A stretch of DNA of 44,334 nucleotides, taken from the NCBI GenBank assembly GCA_019240755.1, contig JAFAXS010000158.1, positions 1 to 44,334 of the forward strand, in the 5' to 3' direction. Source of the stretch: Vulcanimicrobiota bacterium (GTDB lineage: Bacteria > Vulcanimicrobiota > Vulcanimicrobiia > Vulcanimicrobiales > Vulcanimicrobiaceae). The notes beneath the pieces were generated by a model. That model was not told the DNA's origin, did no database searches, and saw only the letters and a list, made by a program, of their open reading frames with translations. Below are positions 1-8,917 of the stretch, in pieces; the first letter of the stretch is position 1; every line of letters starts with the position of its first letter. The translations under genes were made by a program, and so were the position numbers.

Positions 1-1556
1 AGCTTGACGATGCCTTCGTCGTTGTTGTTGTTGTCGTTCCGGCCGGGCGGCAGCGGCGCCAGCGGCTGCCGATTCTGCGGGCTGTTGGGCTGGTAGTACC
101 ACTGGTAGGGCAGCGGCTTTCCACCCGGAGCCACGTTCGTGCCGAACGGCAGGTTGTACGTGATGGCATCTACGTAGTGCGGCACGTTGTACGGACACGG
201 CGGCGTAGGATTACTCGACGTGCCGTAGATCGCGTCGCAGAGCGGCGACAGCTTGTTGGAGCAGCCGCTCAAGTTGGGACAGTACGGCAGGCCGGTGGTC
301 AATGCCGTCCAGTTCTGGATGCCCGGTCCGAGCTGGTCTTGCGAGTTGTTCCAGACCGTGCGCAGCGCCGAGGCGCTCCACATCAGCTGGACGTCGTCGC
401 GCAGGCCGTTCGGATGCGGGATGCCGACGTGGAAGTTGACGACATTCTCGCGGTCCGTGATGATGTTGGGACTGTTTTGAAACGCGAACGAGTACGAGTC
501 GCAACCGTCGGTCAGCGGATTCGTCGGAAGGCTGTTGATCAAGTTGCAGACGGGAGCGATCGCCGGGCCGGCCGGGCTGTTGCAGAAGTTGCCGCAGGAG
601 TAGGTCCCCAGCGGCTGCCCCACTGCGGCGTACGGCGCTCCGTTCGCGTTGTCAACGTAGTTGAACGCCTGGTTATAACCGCTCAGTCCGATGTAGTACG
701 AGAACGTGCGGTCCGGTGTGGATCCGCCGGCCTCGACGCGGGCCGAGTGATAGAACGGGTTCGTTCCGACGCTGCCGTACAGATTGCCGTAGCCTGGGAA
801 CGTACCGGTCTTGATAACCTGGTTGATGAACCCGGAGATACCCGAGGACGAGATCGAGCCGGGGCCGCCACCGGTGTAGACTTCGAGCTCTTGGAGGCCC
901 AGATTGGAGCCGGTCGACGACGTGTAATTGTCAAACGCCCGGTTCATCGGGATGCCGTCATATTCGAAGCCGGTCGTCCACGGGTTCTGCCCGCGAACCA
1001 CGACGGCTTGGTTCCATCCCATGCCGCCGGTACCGATCACGAGGCCCGGCGTCGTCGCGATCGCCGAGTACATGCTGTCCAGCGAACCGCCGCCGCCGAG
1101 CGCGACCGAGGCCTGCTGGGTAGCGGGGTTGACGCTGTAAAGGTCGCCGCCGACACCCGATTTCACGAGCGCGGCACCGGCCTGCGACGTCACGCGGGCG
1201 ATCGTCTTGAGCGCCCGTTGCATGGTAAGAGCGACCTGCTGCGTCTGGTCCGCGAAAACCACGGTTCCAGGCACCGCGACCGGCTGATAGCCGTCCCGCG
1301 TCAGGTCGAGAGTATACGTATCGGGGGCCAACGAGAGGAGAATAAAATGTCCTCCCGCGTCCGTCGTCGCGGATGCGGTCTGCGAAGGCGCAACTGCTCG
1401 GATTGAAACGCCGGCAATCGGTGCGCCATTCGTATCCTTGACCGTGCCCGCAATGTTACCGGTGACGCCAGCCAGTGCCCATGTTCCCTGACTGAGGAAA
1501 GCCACCAATAACGATGCGGCCAGGACCGCGCGACGGAGGGTTCGTTGTGAACTCAT
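1..1556 (-). CDS. TonB-dependent receptor with carboxypeptidase-regulatory-like N-terminus (C-terminus beyond window)
   Basis: The frame is open from an ATG at 1556-1554 to the window edge, giving about 518 residues and no stop. GAGGG lies 9 bases before the ATG. Residues 1-29 are a signal peptide (basic MSSQRTLRR, then a hydrophobic stretch ending near TWALA). Residues 30-110 look like a CarboxypepD_reg beta-sandwich (GTVKDTNGAPIAGVSI), and a plug-like segment follows (TTPGLVIGTGG, VVVRGQNPW, YDGIPMNRAFDNY, LQELEVYTGG). The rest is aromatic and Gly/Asn-rich, as in an outer-membrane beta-barrel. Such proteins import large or scarce ligands across the outer membrane using TonB energy; the ligand cannot be told here. 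I saw no TonB box. Near the edge is an Asn/Asp-rich loop (NDNNNNDEG). It is separated from sucD by 144 bases, so it probably has its own promoter. Confidence 0.85.
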   Translation of the reverse strand, partial: MSSQRTLRRAVLAASLLVAFLSQGTWALAGVTGNIAGTVKDTNGAPIAGVSIRAVAPSQTASATTDAGGHFILLSLAPDTYTLDLTRDGYQPVAVPGTVVFADQTQQVALTMQRALKTIARVTSQAGAALVKSGVGGDLYSVNPATQQASVALGGGGSLDSMYSAIATTPGLVIGTGGMGWNQAVVVRGQNPWTTGFEYDGIPMNRAFDNYTSSTGSNLGLQELEVYTGGGPGSISSSGISGFINQVIKTGTFPGYGNLYGSVGTNPFYHSARVEAGGSTPDRTFSYYIGLSGYNQAFNYVDNANGAPYAAVGQPLGTYSCGNFCNSPAGPAIAPVCNLINSLPTNPLTDGCDSYSFAFQNSPNIITDRENVVNFHVGIPHPNGLRDDVQLMWSASALRTVWNNSQDQLGPGIQNWTALTTGLPYCPNLSGCSNKLSPLCDAIYGTSSNPTPPCPYNVPHYVDAITYNLPFGTNVAPGGKPLPYQWYYQPNSPQNRQPLAPLPPGRNDNNNNDEGIVK

Positions 1557-1700
1557 TGTTCGTAACCCTCTGTTGTCATAGTGAGTTGTCAAAACGCAGG
1601 CCGCTCTGCTTTCCGGAGGCCTCGCGGTCTCAAGAATTAATCAGAGTGACCCACTGCGCTAAGGGTTTGCTCAGGATCGGGGCGCTTCCTTTAGAGTTTC

Positions 1701-2603
1701 TTAAAAGGACGCGGGTTGGGGGGCCCTCTTTCCCCGCGAGATCTCCCGGGCCAGGAACGCCGGTATCTCGGAGGGGCGGCCGGCGACGGGCACGCCGGCG
1801 GCCTCGAAGGCTTTGATCTTGCTTTGAGGGGTCCCGAAGCTGCCCGAGATGATGGCGCCGGCATGGCCCAAGGACTTGCCAGGGGGGGCGTTGCGGCCGC
1901 CGACGAACGCGACGACCGGCATCTCCGGCAGGTGCGCCCCGATGAACGCCGCGGCCTCTTCCTCGTCGGAGCCGCCGATCTCCCCGCAGACCACCAGCGC
2001 TTCGGTCTGGGGATCGTTCTTAAACTCGCGCAGGCACTCGACGAAAGTCGTGCCGATGATCGGGTCGCCTCCGACGCCGACGCACGTGGACTGGCCCAAG
2101 CCGGCGCGCGTCAGCAGATCCACGACCTCGTAGGTCAGCGTGCCCGAGCGCGAGAGAACGCCGACGCCGCCTTCCTTGAAGATGTGTCCTGGCATGATGC
2201 CGACCAGCGCCTTCCCCGGCGAGATCAATCCGGGGCAGTTCGGACCGATGATGCGCATGCCGCGCGTCGTGCCGACGACCTTGAGGGTGTCGTGCACGGG
2301 GATGCCCTCCGTGATGCAGATCGCGAGGGTGATGCCGGCCTCGTACGCCTCGTAGAGCGCATCGGCGGCAAATGGCGGCGGCACGAAGATGCACGAATGG
2401 GTCGCGCCCGTCGCCTCGACGGCCTCTTTCACGGTATCGAACACGGGAAGGCCCTGCGCCGTCGTCTGTCCGCCCTTGCCGGGTGTGACCCCGCCGACGA
2501 GATTCGTTCCGTACCGATGCATCCGGTCGGCATGATACGAGCCCTCCGCGCCGGTAATGCCCTGGACGATCACCTTGCTGTTCTTGTCCAAGAAAATCGA
2601 CAT
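1701..2603 (-). CDS. sucD: Succinyl-CoA ligase (ADP/GDP-forming) subunit alpha
   Basis: This is the alpha subunit of succinyl-CoA synthetase, the TCA-cycle enzyme that couples succinyl-CoA cleavage to nucleoside triphosphate formation in the cytoplasm. The 300-residue length is normal for the family (about 290). The CoA-binding Rossmann start ([15 protein letters not shown]), the [11 protein letters not shown] segment and the phosphohistidine motif [10 protein letters not shown] are all present, with the active His at about residue 247. The ATG overlaps the sucC stop in a TAATG junction (one shared base), so translation is probably coupled. The C-terminal tail is short and basic. No clear intrinsic terminator follows the stop. 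Confidence 0.97.
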   Translation of the reverse strand: MSIFLDKNSKVIVQGITGAEGSYHADRMHRYGTNLVGGVTPGKGGQTTAQGLPVFDTVKEAVEATGATHSCIFVPPPFAADALYEAYEAGITLAICITEGIPVHDTLKVVGTTRGMRIIGPNCPGLISPGKALVGIMPGHIFKEGGVGVLSRSGTLTYEVVDLLTRAGLGQSTCVGVGGDPIIGTTFVECLREFKNDPQTEALVVCGEIGGSDEEEAAAFIGAHLPEMPVVAFVGGRNAPPGKSLGHAGAIISGSFGTPQSKIKAFEAAGVPVAGRPSEIPAFLAREISRGKRAPQPASF

Positions 2604-3766
2604 TACGATGCGAGCTCGACGGCCTTGCGAGCGCCGTCGTCCATCGTCTCGACGGGCGTCATTCCGGCCTGGGCGAGAATCCGGCGCCCCTCTTCTTCGT
2701 TCGTTCCGGTCAAGCGGATGACGAGCGGAATCTTGCGCGACGCCGTTTGCGCCATCGCCTCAACGATGCCGCGCGCGACCTCGTCGCCGCGTGTGATCCC
2801 GCCGAAGATGTTGATGAAGAAAACGGTCGCGCCGGTGTTGTTGACCACGAGCTCGTAGCAGTTGCGGACGCGCTGCGCGTTCGCGCCGCCGCCGACGTCG
2901 AGGAAGTTTGCAATTCGTCCGCCGGCGTTGCTCACCGCATCCATCGTGGCCATCGCGAGGCCCGCGCCGTTGGCCATCGTCCCAACATTGCCGGGAAAGC
3001 GGCGGAAGTTGCGGATTCCAACGCCCGCTCCCTCGGCGAGCAGCTCGTCCTCGTCCAACGGAAGCGTCGTCCGCCACTCCGCGACTCCTGGATTACGGTA
3101 GAGCGCGTCGTCGTCGAGCTCGACCTTCGCATCCGACGCGATCACGCGCCCGTCGTGCGTGAGCGCGAGCGGATTGATTTCAACGAGCTTTGCGCCGTAA
3201 CGAAAGAACAGGTCGTAGAGCGCTCCGGCGATCGCCGGAAAGGCGCGGCGATATCCGGGATCCAGCTGGGCCGCGAACGCGAGCTCGCGTCCGATGAACG
3301 GCGAGTAGCCGATCGCCGTATCCACGTAGTACTTTGCGAGCGACTCCGGATGCTGCTCGGCGACTTCCTCGATGTCCATTCCGCCGAAACGGCTCACGAT
3401 GAAGACGGGCTTACGCGCGGCGCGATCGACCGTGATGGCGCAGTAGGCTTCTTTGGCGATCGCGAGGCGCTCCTCGACAAGGACGGAGTTGATTTTTTCC
3501 CCCTGTGGGTTCTGGCGATTCGGCGGCATCGGTGTCGCCATGATCTCGCGCGCGACGGCGCGTCCTTCGGCGGCGCCCTGCGCGCTCTTGATCTTGCCGG
3601 CCTTTCCGCGCCCGCCCATCAACACTTGCGCCTTGACGACCCAATCGCCCGGATTCGTTTCGATGAATGACCCAACGTCGTCCGGCGTCGTCGCATGACC
3701 GCTGCGCGGCACGGGAATACCGGCGTCGCGGAACAACGCCTTGCCCTGATGCTCCATCAAATTCAT
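2603..3766 (-). CDS. sucC: Succinyl-CoA ligase subunit beta
   Basis: This is the beta subunit of succinyl-CoA synthetase, carrying the ATP-grasp nucleotide site and the succinate-binding C-terminal domain. It begins [12 protein letters not shown], matching the family N-terminus (compare MNLHEYQAKELF), which supports this ATG over the one three codons later. Other hallmarks are [15 protein letters not shown] (ATP-grasp), EINPLALT (metal and phosphate region) and the C-terminal LDVGGGANA and [15 protein letters not shown], the last being the power-helix and CoA-side loop. The length of 387 residues is typical. It is first of the sucCD pair; the 72 bases upstream hold a divergent promoter region shared with the small plus-strand gene at 3851. 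Confidence 0.97.
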   Translation of the reverse strand: MNLMEHQGKALFRDAGIPVPRSGHATTPDDVGSFIETNPGDWVVKAQVLMGGRGKAGKIKSAQGAAEGRAVAREIMATPMPPNRQNPQGEKINSVLVEERLAIAKEAYCAITVDRAARKPVFIVSRFGGMDIEEVAEQHPESLAKYYVDTAIGYSPFIGRELAFAAQLDPGYRRAFPAIAGALYDLFFRYGAKLVEINPLALTHDGRVIASDAKVELDDDALYRNPGVAEWRTTLPLDEDELLAEGAGVGIRNFRRFPGNVGTMANGAGLAMATMDAVSNAGGRIANFLDVGGGANAQRVRNCYELVVNNTGATVFFINIFGGITRGDEVARGIVEAMAQTASRKIPLVIRLTGTNEEEGRRILAQAGMTPVETMDDGARKAVELAS

Positions 3767-3826
3767 GAAGGCCGGGACGTTCGCGCCGCTTCACGCGCGG
3801 GCCCTTGCTGCTTTAGTCGCAGCCTG

Positions 3827-3835
3827 TGATACAAT
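3827..3835 (+). promoter_or_regulatory. Extended -10 promoter element for the coiled-coil gene
   Basis: TGATACAAT fits the extended -10 consensus TGnTATAAT with one mismatch. A poor -35 candidate (TTGCTG, 3805-3810) lies 19 bases upstream, so the extended element probably does most of the work. A start of transcription around 3841-3842 would fall after the possible GTG start at 3839 and only about nine bases before the ATG at 3851. Confidence 0.45.
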
Positions 3836-3850
3836 AGCGTGAGCAGCACG

Positions 3851-4114
3851 ATGGAAGAGCGCACCGCCCGGCTGGAAGGCATCAACGAGCAAATCAGAGA
3901 TCGGCTCAATAGCCTCGATCTGCGCCTCGACAGCCTTGAGCGGACGTTGGAGGTACGCTTCGATCGCATTGAGGGGCGCTTCGGACAAATCGAAGGGCGA
4001 TTCGCGCAAATCGAAGGGCGCTTCACCCAAATCGATCAGCGCTTCATGTGGTTGACCGGACTCGTTCTCGGTACGTGGATCACGACGATCCTGACGATTC
4101 TATTCCACCATTAG
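3851..4114 (+). CDS. Small coiled-coil protein with C-terminal membrane anchor
   Basis: This predicted 87-residue protein starts MEERTARLEG. Residues 1-62 form a long amphipathic helix with heptad-like spacing (INEQIRDRLNSLDLRLDSLE, then repeated F-x-x-I-E-G-R units). Residues about 65-83 are one hydrophobic segment (LTGLVLGTWITTILTILF) ending in HH. The topology suggests a membrane-tethered oligomerising rod; no catalytic residue is visible and I do not know its function. A GTG at 3839 would add four residues, but the predicted transcription start favours the ATG. No Shine-Dalgarno site is seen, so translation may be nearly leaderless. Its stop overlaps the convergent acyl-CoA dehydrogenase stop by a few bases. 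It is the only plus-strand gene in the first 17.7 kb. Confidence 0.7.
   Translation: MEERTARLEGINEQIRDRLNSLDLRLDSLERTLEVRFDRIEGRFGQIEGRFAQIEGRFTQIDQRFMWLTGLVLGTWITTILTILFHH
3956..4039 (+). repeat. Four tandem 21-bp units coding heptad repeats
   Basis: Units begin at 3956, 3977, 3998 and 4019, each starting CGCTTC or CGATTC and mostly sharing the core AAATCGAAGGG. Each encodes one heptad of the form R-F-x-x-I-E-G. The middle two units are the most alike, which suggests recent slippage or unequal recombination that lengthens the coiled coil seven residues at a time. Confidence 0.8.
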
Positions 4115-5277
4115 TCCAATCGGCCCAGCAGCGAGCGCGCGATGATCAAGTGCTGGATCTCCGACGTACCTTCGTAGATCTCGGTGATCTTCGCGTCACG
4201 GTAGTGGCGCTCGACCGCAAACTCCGTCGTGTATCCGTAGCCGCCATGAATCTGCAGCGCTTCGGCGGAGTGCTTGCGCGCCGCGGTTGAAGCAAAGAGT
4301 TTGGCTTTGCTCGCCGCGATGCCGAATGATTCCCCGGCGTCGGCGAGGGCGGCGGCGCGATAGGTCAGCTGGCGCGCGGCGTCGAGATCGGTCGCCATCT
4401 GCGCGATCTTGAACGAGACCCCTTCGAACGCGCCGATCGGCTTACCGAAGGCGGCGCGTTCGCGCGCGAACTTCACGGATTCGTCGAGGCATGCCGCTAG
4501 AATGCCGATGGACTGCGCCGCGATGCCGATGCGGCCCGCGGTCAGCGCCGTCATCGCGTTGCCGAAGCCGGACCCCTCGTCGCCTAAGAGCGCCTCCTCA
4601 CCGATCTCGGCGTCGTCGAAGGCCAGATCGCAGGTGTTGCTGGTGTGGATTCCGAGCTTCTCCGTGACTTTCTCGACCGTGACGCCCGCGCGACTCGGCT
4701 CGATCAGAAACGCGCTCACGCCGCGAGCGCCCGCGCCGCCGGTGCGAAACATCCCCATGATCACCGCCGCATGGCTGCCGCTCGTGCACCACTGCTTGCG
4801 ACCGTTCAAGACGTAGCCGGTGCCGGAGCGCTTCGCCGTCGCGCGCAGCGCCGCGGCGTCCGAGCCCGCATCCGATTCGGTGAGCGCGAAGCCCGCAATG
4901 GCATCCTCGCCGGCCAGCGTCGGAAGCCAGCGCTGCTGTTGCGCCGCCGTGCCGATCTTGGCGATCGCCGAGCAAATCATCGAGTGCACCGACACGGTGA
5001 CCGCGGTTCCCGCATCCACGCGCGCCAGCTCTTCGATCGCCAACGCGTACGACACGTAATCCGCGCCGACTCCGCCGTACGTCTCCGGAACGAGCATCCC
5101 CATGATGCCGGCATCGGTCAGCTTGCCGTAGAGCTCGCGTGGAAAATGGTGTTCGCGATCCCAGCGCGCGATGTGCGGCGCGATTTCGCGCTGCGCGATC
5201 TCGGCGGCGAGCGCGCCGATCGCGCGCTGCTCGTCGCTTAACTCAAACTGCGCTCTCGCGGTGCTTTGCAAAGTCAA
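4111..5277 (-). CDS. Acyl-CoA dehydrogenase
   Basis: This FAD-dependent enzyme introduces an alpha-beta double bond into acyl-CoA (fatty-acid or branched-chain degradation) and passes electrons to electron-transfer flavoprotein. Visible family features are FELSDEQRAIGALAAEIAQ at the N-terminus, GFALTESDAGSDAAAL (FAD and substrate region), KQWCTSGSHA, and IHGGYGYTTEFAVERHYRDA followed by IYEGTSEIQ, whose first Glu is the catalytic base position in short/branched-chain members. The open frame runs back into thiolase in another register, but homology begins after about residue 84 of that frame. I therefore take TTG at 5277 (or TTG at 5271), 11 bases after the thiolase stop, giving about 388 residues. 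No good ribosome site is visible. The chain-length specificity is not decided by the sequence. Confidence 0.9.
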   Translation of the reverse strand: MTLQSTARAQFELSDEQRAIGALAAEIAQREIAPHIARWDREHHFPRELYGKLTDAGIMGMLVPETYGGVGADYVSYALAIEELARVDAGTAVTVSVHSMICSAIAKIGTAAQQQRWLPTLAGEDAIAGFALTESDAGSDAAALRATAKRSGTGYVLNGRKQWCTSGSHAAVIMGMFRTGGAGARGVSAFLIEPSRAGVTVEKVTEKLGIHTSNTCDLAFDDAEIGEEALLGDEGSGFGNAMTALTAGRIGIAAQSIGILAACLDESVKFARERAAFGKPIGAFEGVSFKIAQMATDLDAARQLTYRAAALADAGESFGIAASKAKLFASTAARKHSAEALQIHGGYGYTTEFAVERHYRDAKITEIYEGTSEIQHLIIARSLLGRLD

Positions 5278-5288
5278 CGATGACGAAT

Positions 5289-6626
5289 TTAAACGGAGAC
5301 GAGCAGCGCGTCGCCTTGACCGCCGCCCGAGCAGATCGACGCGATTCCGAGGCCGCCCCCGCGCTTGCGCAACTGATTGATGAGCGTCATCACGATGCGC
5401 GCACCGGACGCGCCGATCGGATGTCCCATGGCGACGGCGCCGCCGTACTGATTGATCGTGCCGTCTTCGAGGTCCAAGCGGCGCGACGAGGTGATCGCGA
5501 CTGCCGAGAACGCTTCGTTGATCTCCCACACGGCGATGTCGGAATTACTGTAACTCGTTCGGTCGAGCAGCTTGCGCGCCGCCATGGCGGGCGTCAGGCA
5601 GATGTAAGGCGAGTCCCATGCGACCGTCGCGTGCTCGACGATCGTTGCCAGCGGCTCGTATCCGTGCTGCGCGGCGTAGTCCGCATCGGCGAGAATGAGC
5701 GCCGCCGCGCCGTCGTTGACGCCCGGCGCGTTGCCGGCCGTCACCGTGCCGTTGCGTTCCAGGGGGCGCAGTTTCGCCATCGTTTCGTAACTGGCGTCGC
5801 CCCGCACCGCCTCGTCGCGCTCGACGGTTGCGTGCGGCACGTCGCCGGTAACGAACGGCGCATAGTTCGCGTAATCGAGGGTGAACTCGGTCGAAGGCTC
5901 GTGCTCCCATACGCGGTTCGAAGCGCCGACCGTTGCGGGAACGCGCACCTTGCCTTGTTGCGGGAGTCGCTCGACGACGACTTTGTCTTTGGCTTTGGAC
6001 GCAACGTTGACGGGCACGATCTCGTCGCCGAAGTGTCCGGCGGAGTGTGCCGCCGCGGCGCGGCGGTGGCTCTCGTAGGCAAAGCGATCTTGATCTTCGC
6101 GCGGTAACTCGAGCTCCGCGGCCACTTTGCTGCCTTGCGTCGCCATCGTCATCGGGAAGTACTGATCCCACAAGCCATCGTAGATCATCGCGTCGACCAA
6201 TGCTCCGTCGCCGAAGCGATAGCCCCAACGCGCGTCGCGCAGCAGATACGGCGCATTCGACATCGACTCCATGCCGCCGGCGGCGATCACGCTCGCGGCG
6301 CCGGCATCGATCGAGCGCTTCGCGTTGACGATCGCGAGCAGTCCCGAAGCACACACTTTATTGAGCGTGTCGGCGGTGACCGTCTTCGCGAGCCCGGATT
6401 TGAAGAGGACTTGCCGCGCCGGGTTCTGGCCGACGCCGGCTTGCAAGACCTCGCCGAAGCTTACGTGCTCGATTTCCGACGGATCGATCTTCGAGCGTTC
6501 GATCGCGGCGGTGAGCGCGACCGCGCCCAACGTCGTCGCGGAGAGCGGGGCAAGTCCTCCGCCCAGCTTACCGAACGGCGTGCGCGCCATCCCCAGAACG
6601 ACGGTCTTTGAATTCAACTCAGCCAT
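5289..6626 (-). CDS. Acetyl-CoA C-acyltransferase (thiolase)
   Basis: Thiolase cleaves 3-ketoacyl-CoA with CoA, or condenses two acetyl-CoA. The catalytic Cys is in LNKVCASGLLA (about C92), the His in GHPIGASGARI and the second Cys in CSGGGQGDALL; NEAFSAVA is also conserved. At 445 residues it is longer than the usual 390-430. The surplus lies between about residues 210 and 270, after DEIVPVNV and before the DEAVRGD segment. It includes SKAKDKVVVERLPQQG and a stretch rich in charged and aromatic residues. It precedes the acyl-CoA dehydrogenase by 11 bases, so the two probably form a beta-oxidation-type operon. Whether it is degradative or biosynthetic cannot be told. Confidence 0.93.
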   Translation of the reverse strand: MAELNSKTVVLGMARTPFGKLGGGLAPLSATTLGAVALTAAIERSKIDPSEIEHVSFGEVLQAGVGQNPARQVLFKSGLAKTVTADTLNKVCASGLLAIVNAKRSIDAGAASVIAAGGMESMSNAPYLLRDARWGYRFGDGALVDAMIYDGLWDQYFPMTMATQGSKVAAELELPREDQDRFAYESHRRAAAAHSAGHFGDEIVPVNVASKAKDKVVVERLPQQGKVRVPATVGASNRVWEHEPSTEFTLDYANYAPFVTGDVPHATVERDEAVRGDASYETMAKLRPLERNGTVTAGNAPGVNDGAAALILADADYAAQHGYEPLATIVEHATVAWDSPYICLTPAMAARKLLDRTSYSNSDIAVWEINEAFSAVAITSSRRLDLEDGTINQYGGAVAMGHPIGASGARIVMTLINQLRKRGGGLGIASICSGGGQGDALLVSV

Positions 6627-6668
6627 GCCGCGGCAGTTCGAGCCGGCCGATGGGCCCCCCTAGGGCGC

Positions 6669-8045
6669 TTAGCGATCGTCGGGCGGTTGACCGGACGGAC
6701 GTTGCGCGAGGAAGTATGCGCGCGAATATTTGGTGACGATCGGCGCAAAACGCCGCGGGCCGTGCTTGAAGTCGAACGCGTCGCTGATGCTGAAGGCCCG
6801 GCCATCCGTGTAGCCGCTGCCGACGCCGACCGTCGCGAGTTGCGGCAGCGCGAAAGCCTCTTCGGCGAACTTCAACACGCTCCCGAACTCGTAGCGCGTG
6901 TGCGATACGTAGCCGGACCGCGCGTACGGCGAGATGATGATGCACGGCACGCGCTCGCCTAAGCCGCGAAAGTCGAGTTGCGGCGGCGGCACGCTGTCGA
7001 AGAAGCCGCCCCAGTCGTCCCACAGCACGACGATCGCCGTCGAGTTCCAGTACGCGCTCTGGCCGACCGCGTTGATGATGCCGGCGACCCACGACGGCCC
7101 CGTATCGGAAGAAAACCCGGAGTGATCGGAGTTGGCCGCGTCGGGAATCACCCAGGAGACGCCACGCAAGCGTCCGGCGGCGACGTCTTGCAGGAAGCGC
7201 CCCGGCGGCGAGATCACGTCGCGGCTCCAATCGGAGCCGTGGCGAACACCTGCGATCGCGTCGAACTCCGACCACACCTTTCCGCCGAGATCCCAGCCGT
7301 CGACCGGCGGCGCATAGTACGCCCACGACACGCCGGCCGCATCGAAGAGATTCGCCATCGTCGCAAATTGATTGAAGCAGGAGAACGGCCCACCACCCAC
7401 TCTCTCGTTGCGATTCGAATCCACGATCGACGTCCGCGTTCCGCTCGGCGCGTCGCAGCCCCACGGTTCTGCTAAGGGATTGTCCGCTTCGGCAAGGCCG
7501 CCGCGCAGATTCGTGGTACCGGCGATCAAGTCGAGGTGCGCGGTGAAGCTGCCGCCGAGCATCGTTGGAAACATCTCGTCCGCGAGCGTATAGCGTCGCG
7601 CCATCTGCCAGTAGGGCTCGATGTATTTCCGTTCGACGTAGACGTAGGCGCGCCGGCCCGCCGTTCCACCTACGCCGAGATGGTTGAGGTCGAAGCCGTC
7701 CATCTTGCCGCCGTCCCAGTCGAAGAGCGCTTCGTGCCAGCCGTGAAAGATATCCGGCCCAAATAGGCTGGTGCCGCGCAACGTCACCTTCGTGCCGTCG
7801 TGCATGTACCCGTACGCCGCGTAGCGCGCACCTTTGAAGCCGTGAAAGAGATTGTCGAAGCTACGGTTCTCCTGCACGACGATCACGACGTGCTTGATGT
7901 ATTTATGCACGAGGCGCGGCGGAGGCGTCGGCGGCGGCGAGCCGCCGGGCTGGGGAACGAAGCGCGAGCCGCTGCTTCCGGAGGAACCGCCGCCCGAGCA
8001 GCCCGCGGCCAACAGCAGGACGATCGCTGCGATGCGAAGCCGCAT
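6669..8045 (-). CDS. Phosphoesterase / phospholipase C-like lipoprotein
   Basis: The 458-residue protein belongs to the phosphoesterase family that includes bacterial phospholipase C and acid phosphatase AcpA. It starts MRLRIAAIVLLLAAGC, a lipoprotein signal with lipobox LAAGC, followed by a Gly/Ser/Pro-rich linker (about residues 17-45). The family signature IKHVVIVVQENRSFDNLFHG follows; the Glu-Asn pair helps bind metal and phosphate. PTMLGGSFTAHLDLIAGT, IPDAANSDHSG, VLWDDWGGFFDSV and RVPCIIISPYARSGYV are further conserved blocks. It probably hydrolyses phosphate esters or phospholipids outside the inner membrane. The ATG overlaps the transporter stop (TGATG). An open frame extends far upstream but only in antisense-like register through the transporter. 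Confidence 0.85.
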   Translation of the reverse strand: MRLRIAAIVLLLAAGCSGGGSSGSSGSRFVPQPGGSPPPTPPPRLVHKYIKHVVIVVQENRSFDNLFHGFKGARYAAYGYMHDGTKVTLRGTSLFGPDIFHGWHEALFDWDGGKMDGFDLNHLGVGGTAGRRAYVYVERKYIEPYWQMARRYTLADEMFPTMLGGSFTAHLDLIAGTTNLRGGLAEADNPLAEPWGCDAPSGTRTSIVDSNRNERVGGGPFSCFNQFATMANLFDAAGVSWAYYAPPVDGWDLGGKVWSEFDAIAGVRHGSDWSRDVISPPGRFLQDVAAGRLRGVSWVIPDAANSDHSGFSSDTGPSWVAGIINAVGQSAYWNSTAIVVLWDDWGGFFDSVPPPQLDFRGLGERVPCIIISPYARSGYVSHTRYEFGSVLKFAEEAFALPQLATVGVGSGYTDGRAFSISDAFDFKHGPRRFAPIVTKYSRAYFLAQRPSGQPPDDR

Positions 8046-8908
8046 CAATGCCGGACGACCACGGGACACGTCTCGCATTCGAACTGAATGGTAACATGCG
8101 CGATGCCGAAATGCACTTGCGCGCAGCGGTCGATCTCGCGCAGCACGTCGGTCGCCTCGCTCAAGCGCCGGTCGTCGAGCAGCACGTGAGCGGAGAGCGC
8201 GTGCGAGCCGCTGCCGATGGACCATACGTGCAGGTCGTGGACGCCGGTTACGCCGCCGATGCGCGCGATGTGCTGCGCGAGATCGCCGGAGTCCACGTCG
8301 CGCGGGACGCTCTCCAGCAGCACGCTCGTCGCGTCGCGCAGCACTCGGGCGACGCCGACTACGATGATCGCGGCTACGAAGAGCGAGAGCAGCGGATCGA
8401 TCCACGCCGCGCGCGTCAGCGCAATGGCGACGCCCCCGAAGAGCACCGCGACGGCGCCGAGCGCGTCGCCGAGCACGTGAAAGAGCGCCGCGCGCACGTT
8501 GAGGTCGCGCCGGCTGTCGCCGCGCAGTAGCAGCCCGATCGCGGCATTCGTTCCCAATCCGATCGCGGCCACGGCCGCCATCGTCGCGGCGTGGGGTTCG
8601 ACGGGCATGGCGAAGCGCCGAATCGCGGCGTAGGCGATCGCTCCCGTCGCCGCCAGCACGAGCGTTCCGTTCGCGAGCGCGCCGAGCACCTCGATTCTGC
8701 CGTAACCGAACGTGCGCCGCGGATCCGCCGGACGCGCCGCGCCCACGGCGGCGAGCAGCGCCAGCGACAGGGCGACGACGTCCATGCACACGTGCACGGC
8801 GTCCGTGCTGAGCGCGAGGCTGCGCGACGCCGCGCCGCCCCAAAACTCGAGCACCGCAACGAACGCGCTCGCGATAACTGCCAGCAGCAGCCGGCGCCGC
8901 GTTTCCAT
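8045..8908 (-). CDS. Cation diffusion facilitator (CDF) metal transporter
   Basis: This is a 287-residue inner-membrane proton/metal antiporter of the CDF (ZitB/YiiP) family, exporting Zn or a related divalent ion. About six membrane helices are visible in the first 200 residues. The metal site shows as STDAVHVCMD in helix 2 (D36, H39, D43) and FHVLGDALG in helix 5 (a His and an Asp four apart). The cytoplasmic C-terminal domain carries GVHDLHVWSIGSG and ends with a Cys/His-rich tail (FECETCPVVVRH), as in some ZitB-type members. There is no His-rich loop between helices 4 and 5. It lies 9 bases after the methyltransferase-like gene and overlaps the next stop/start by one base. Confidence 0.92.
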   Translation of the reverse strand: METRRRLLLAVIASAFVAVLEFWGGAASRSLALSTDAVHVCMDVVALSLALLAAVGAARPADPRRTFGYGRIEVLGALANGTLVLAATGAIAYAAIRRFAMPVEPHAATMAAVAAIGLGTNAAIGLLLRGDSRRDLNVRAALFHVLGDALGAVAVLFGGVAIALTRAAWIDPLLSLFVAAIIVVGVARVLRDATSVLLESVPRDVDSGDLAQHIARIGGVTGVHDLHVWSIGSGSHALSAHVLLDDRRLSEATDVLREIDRCAQVHFGIAHVTIQFECETCPVVVRH

Positions 8909-8917
8909 TAGGGTCCC

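Noticed and set aside
177-1406. Plus-strand frame across the TonB receptor
   Set aside because: The minus-strand product has a signal peptide, a carboxypeptidase-like domain and a plug; the plus-strand one has no recognisable pattern.
1587-1592. Perfect TTGACA on the minus strand before the TonB receptor
   Set aside because: No acceptable -10 hexamer is found 16-18 bases downstream.
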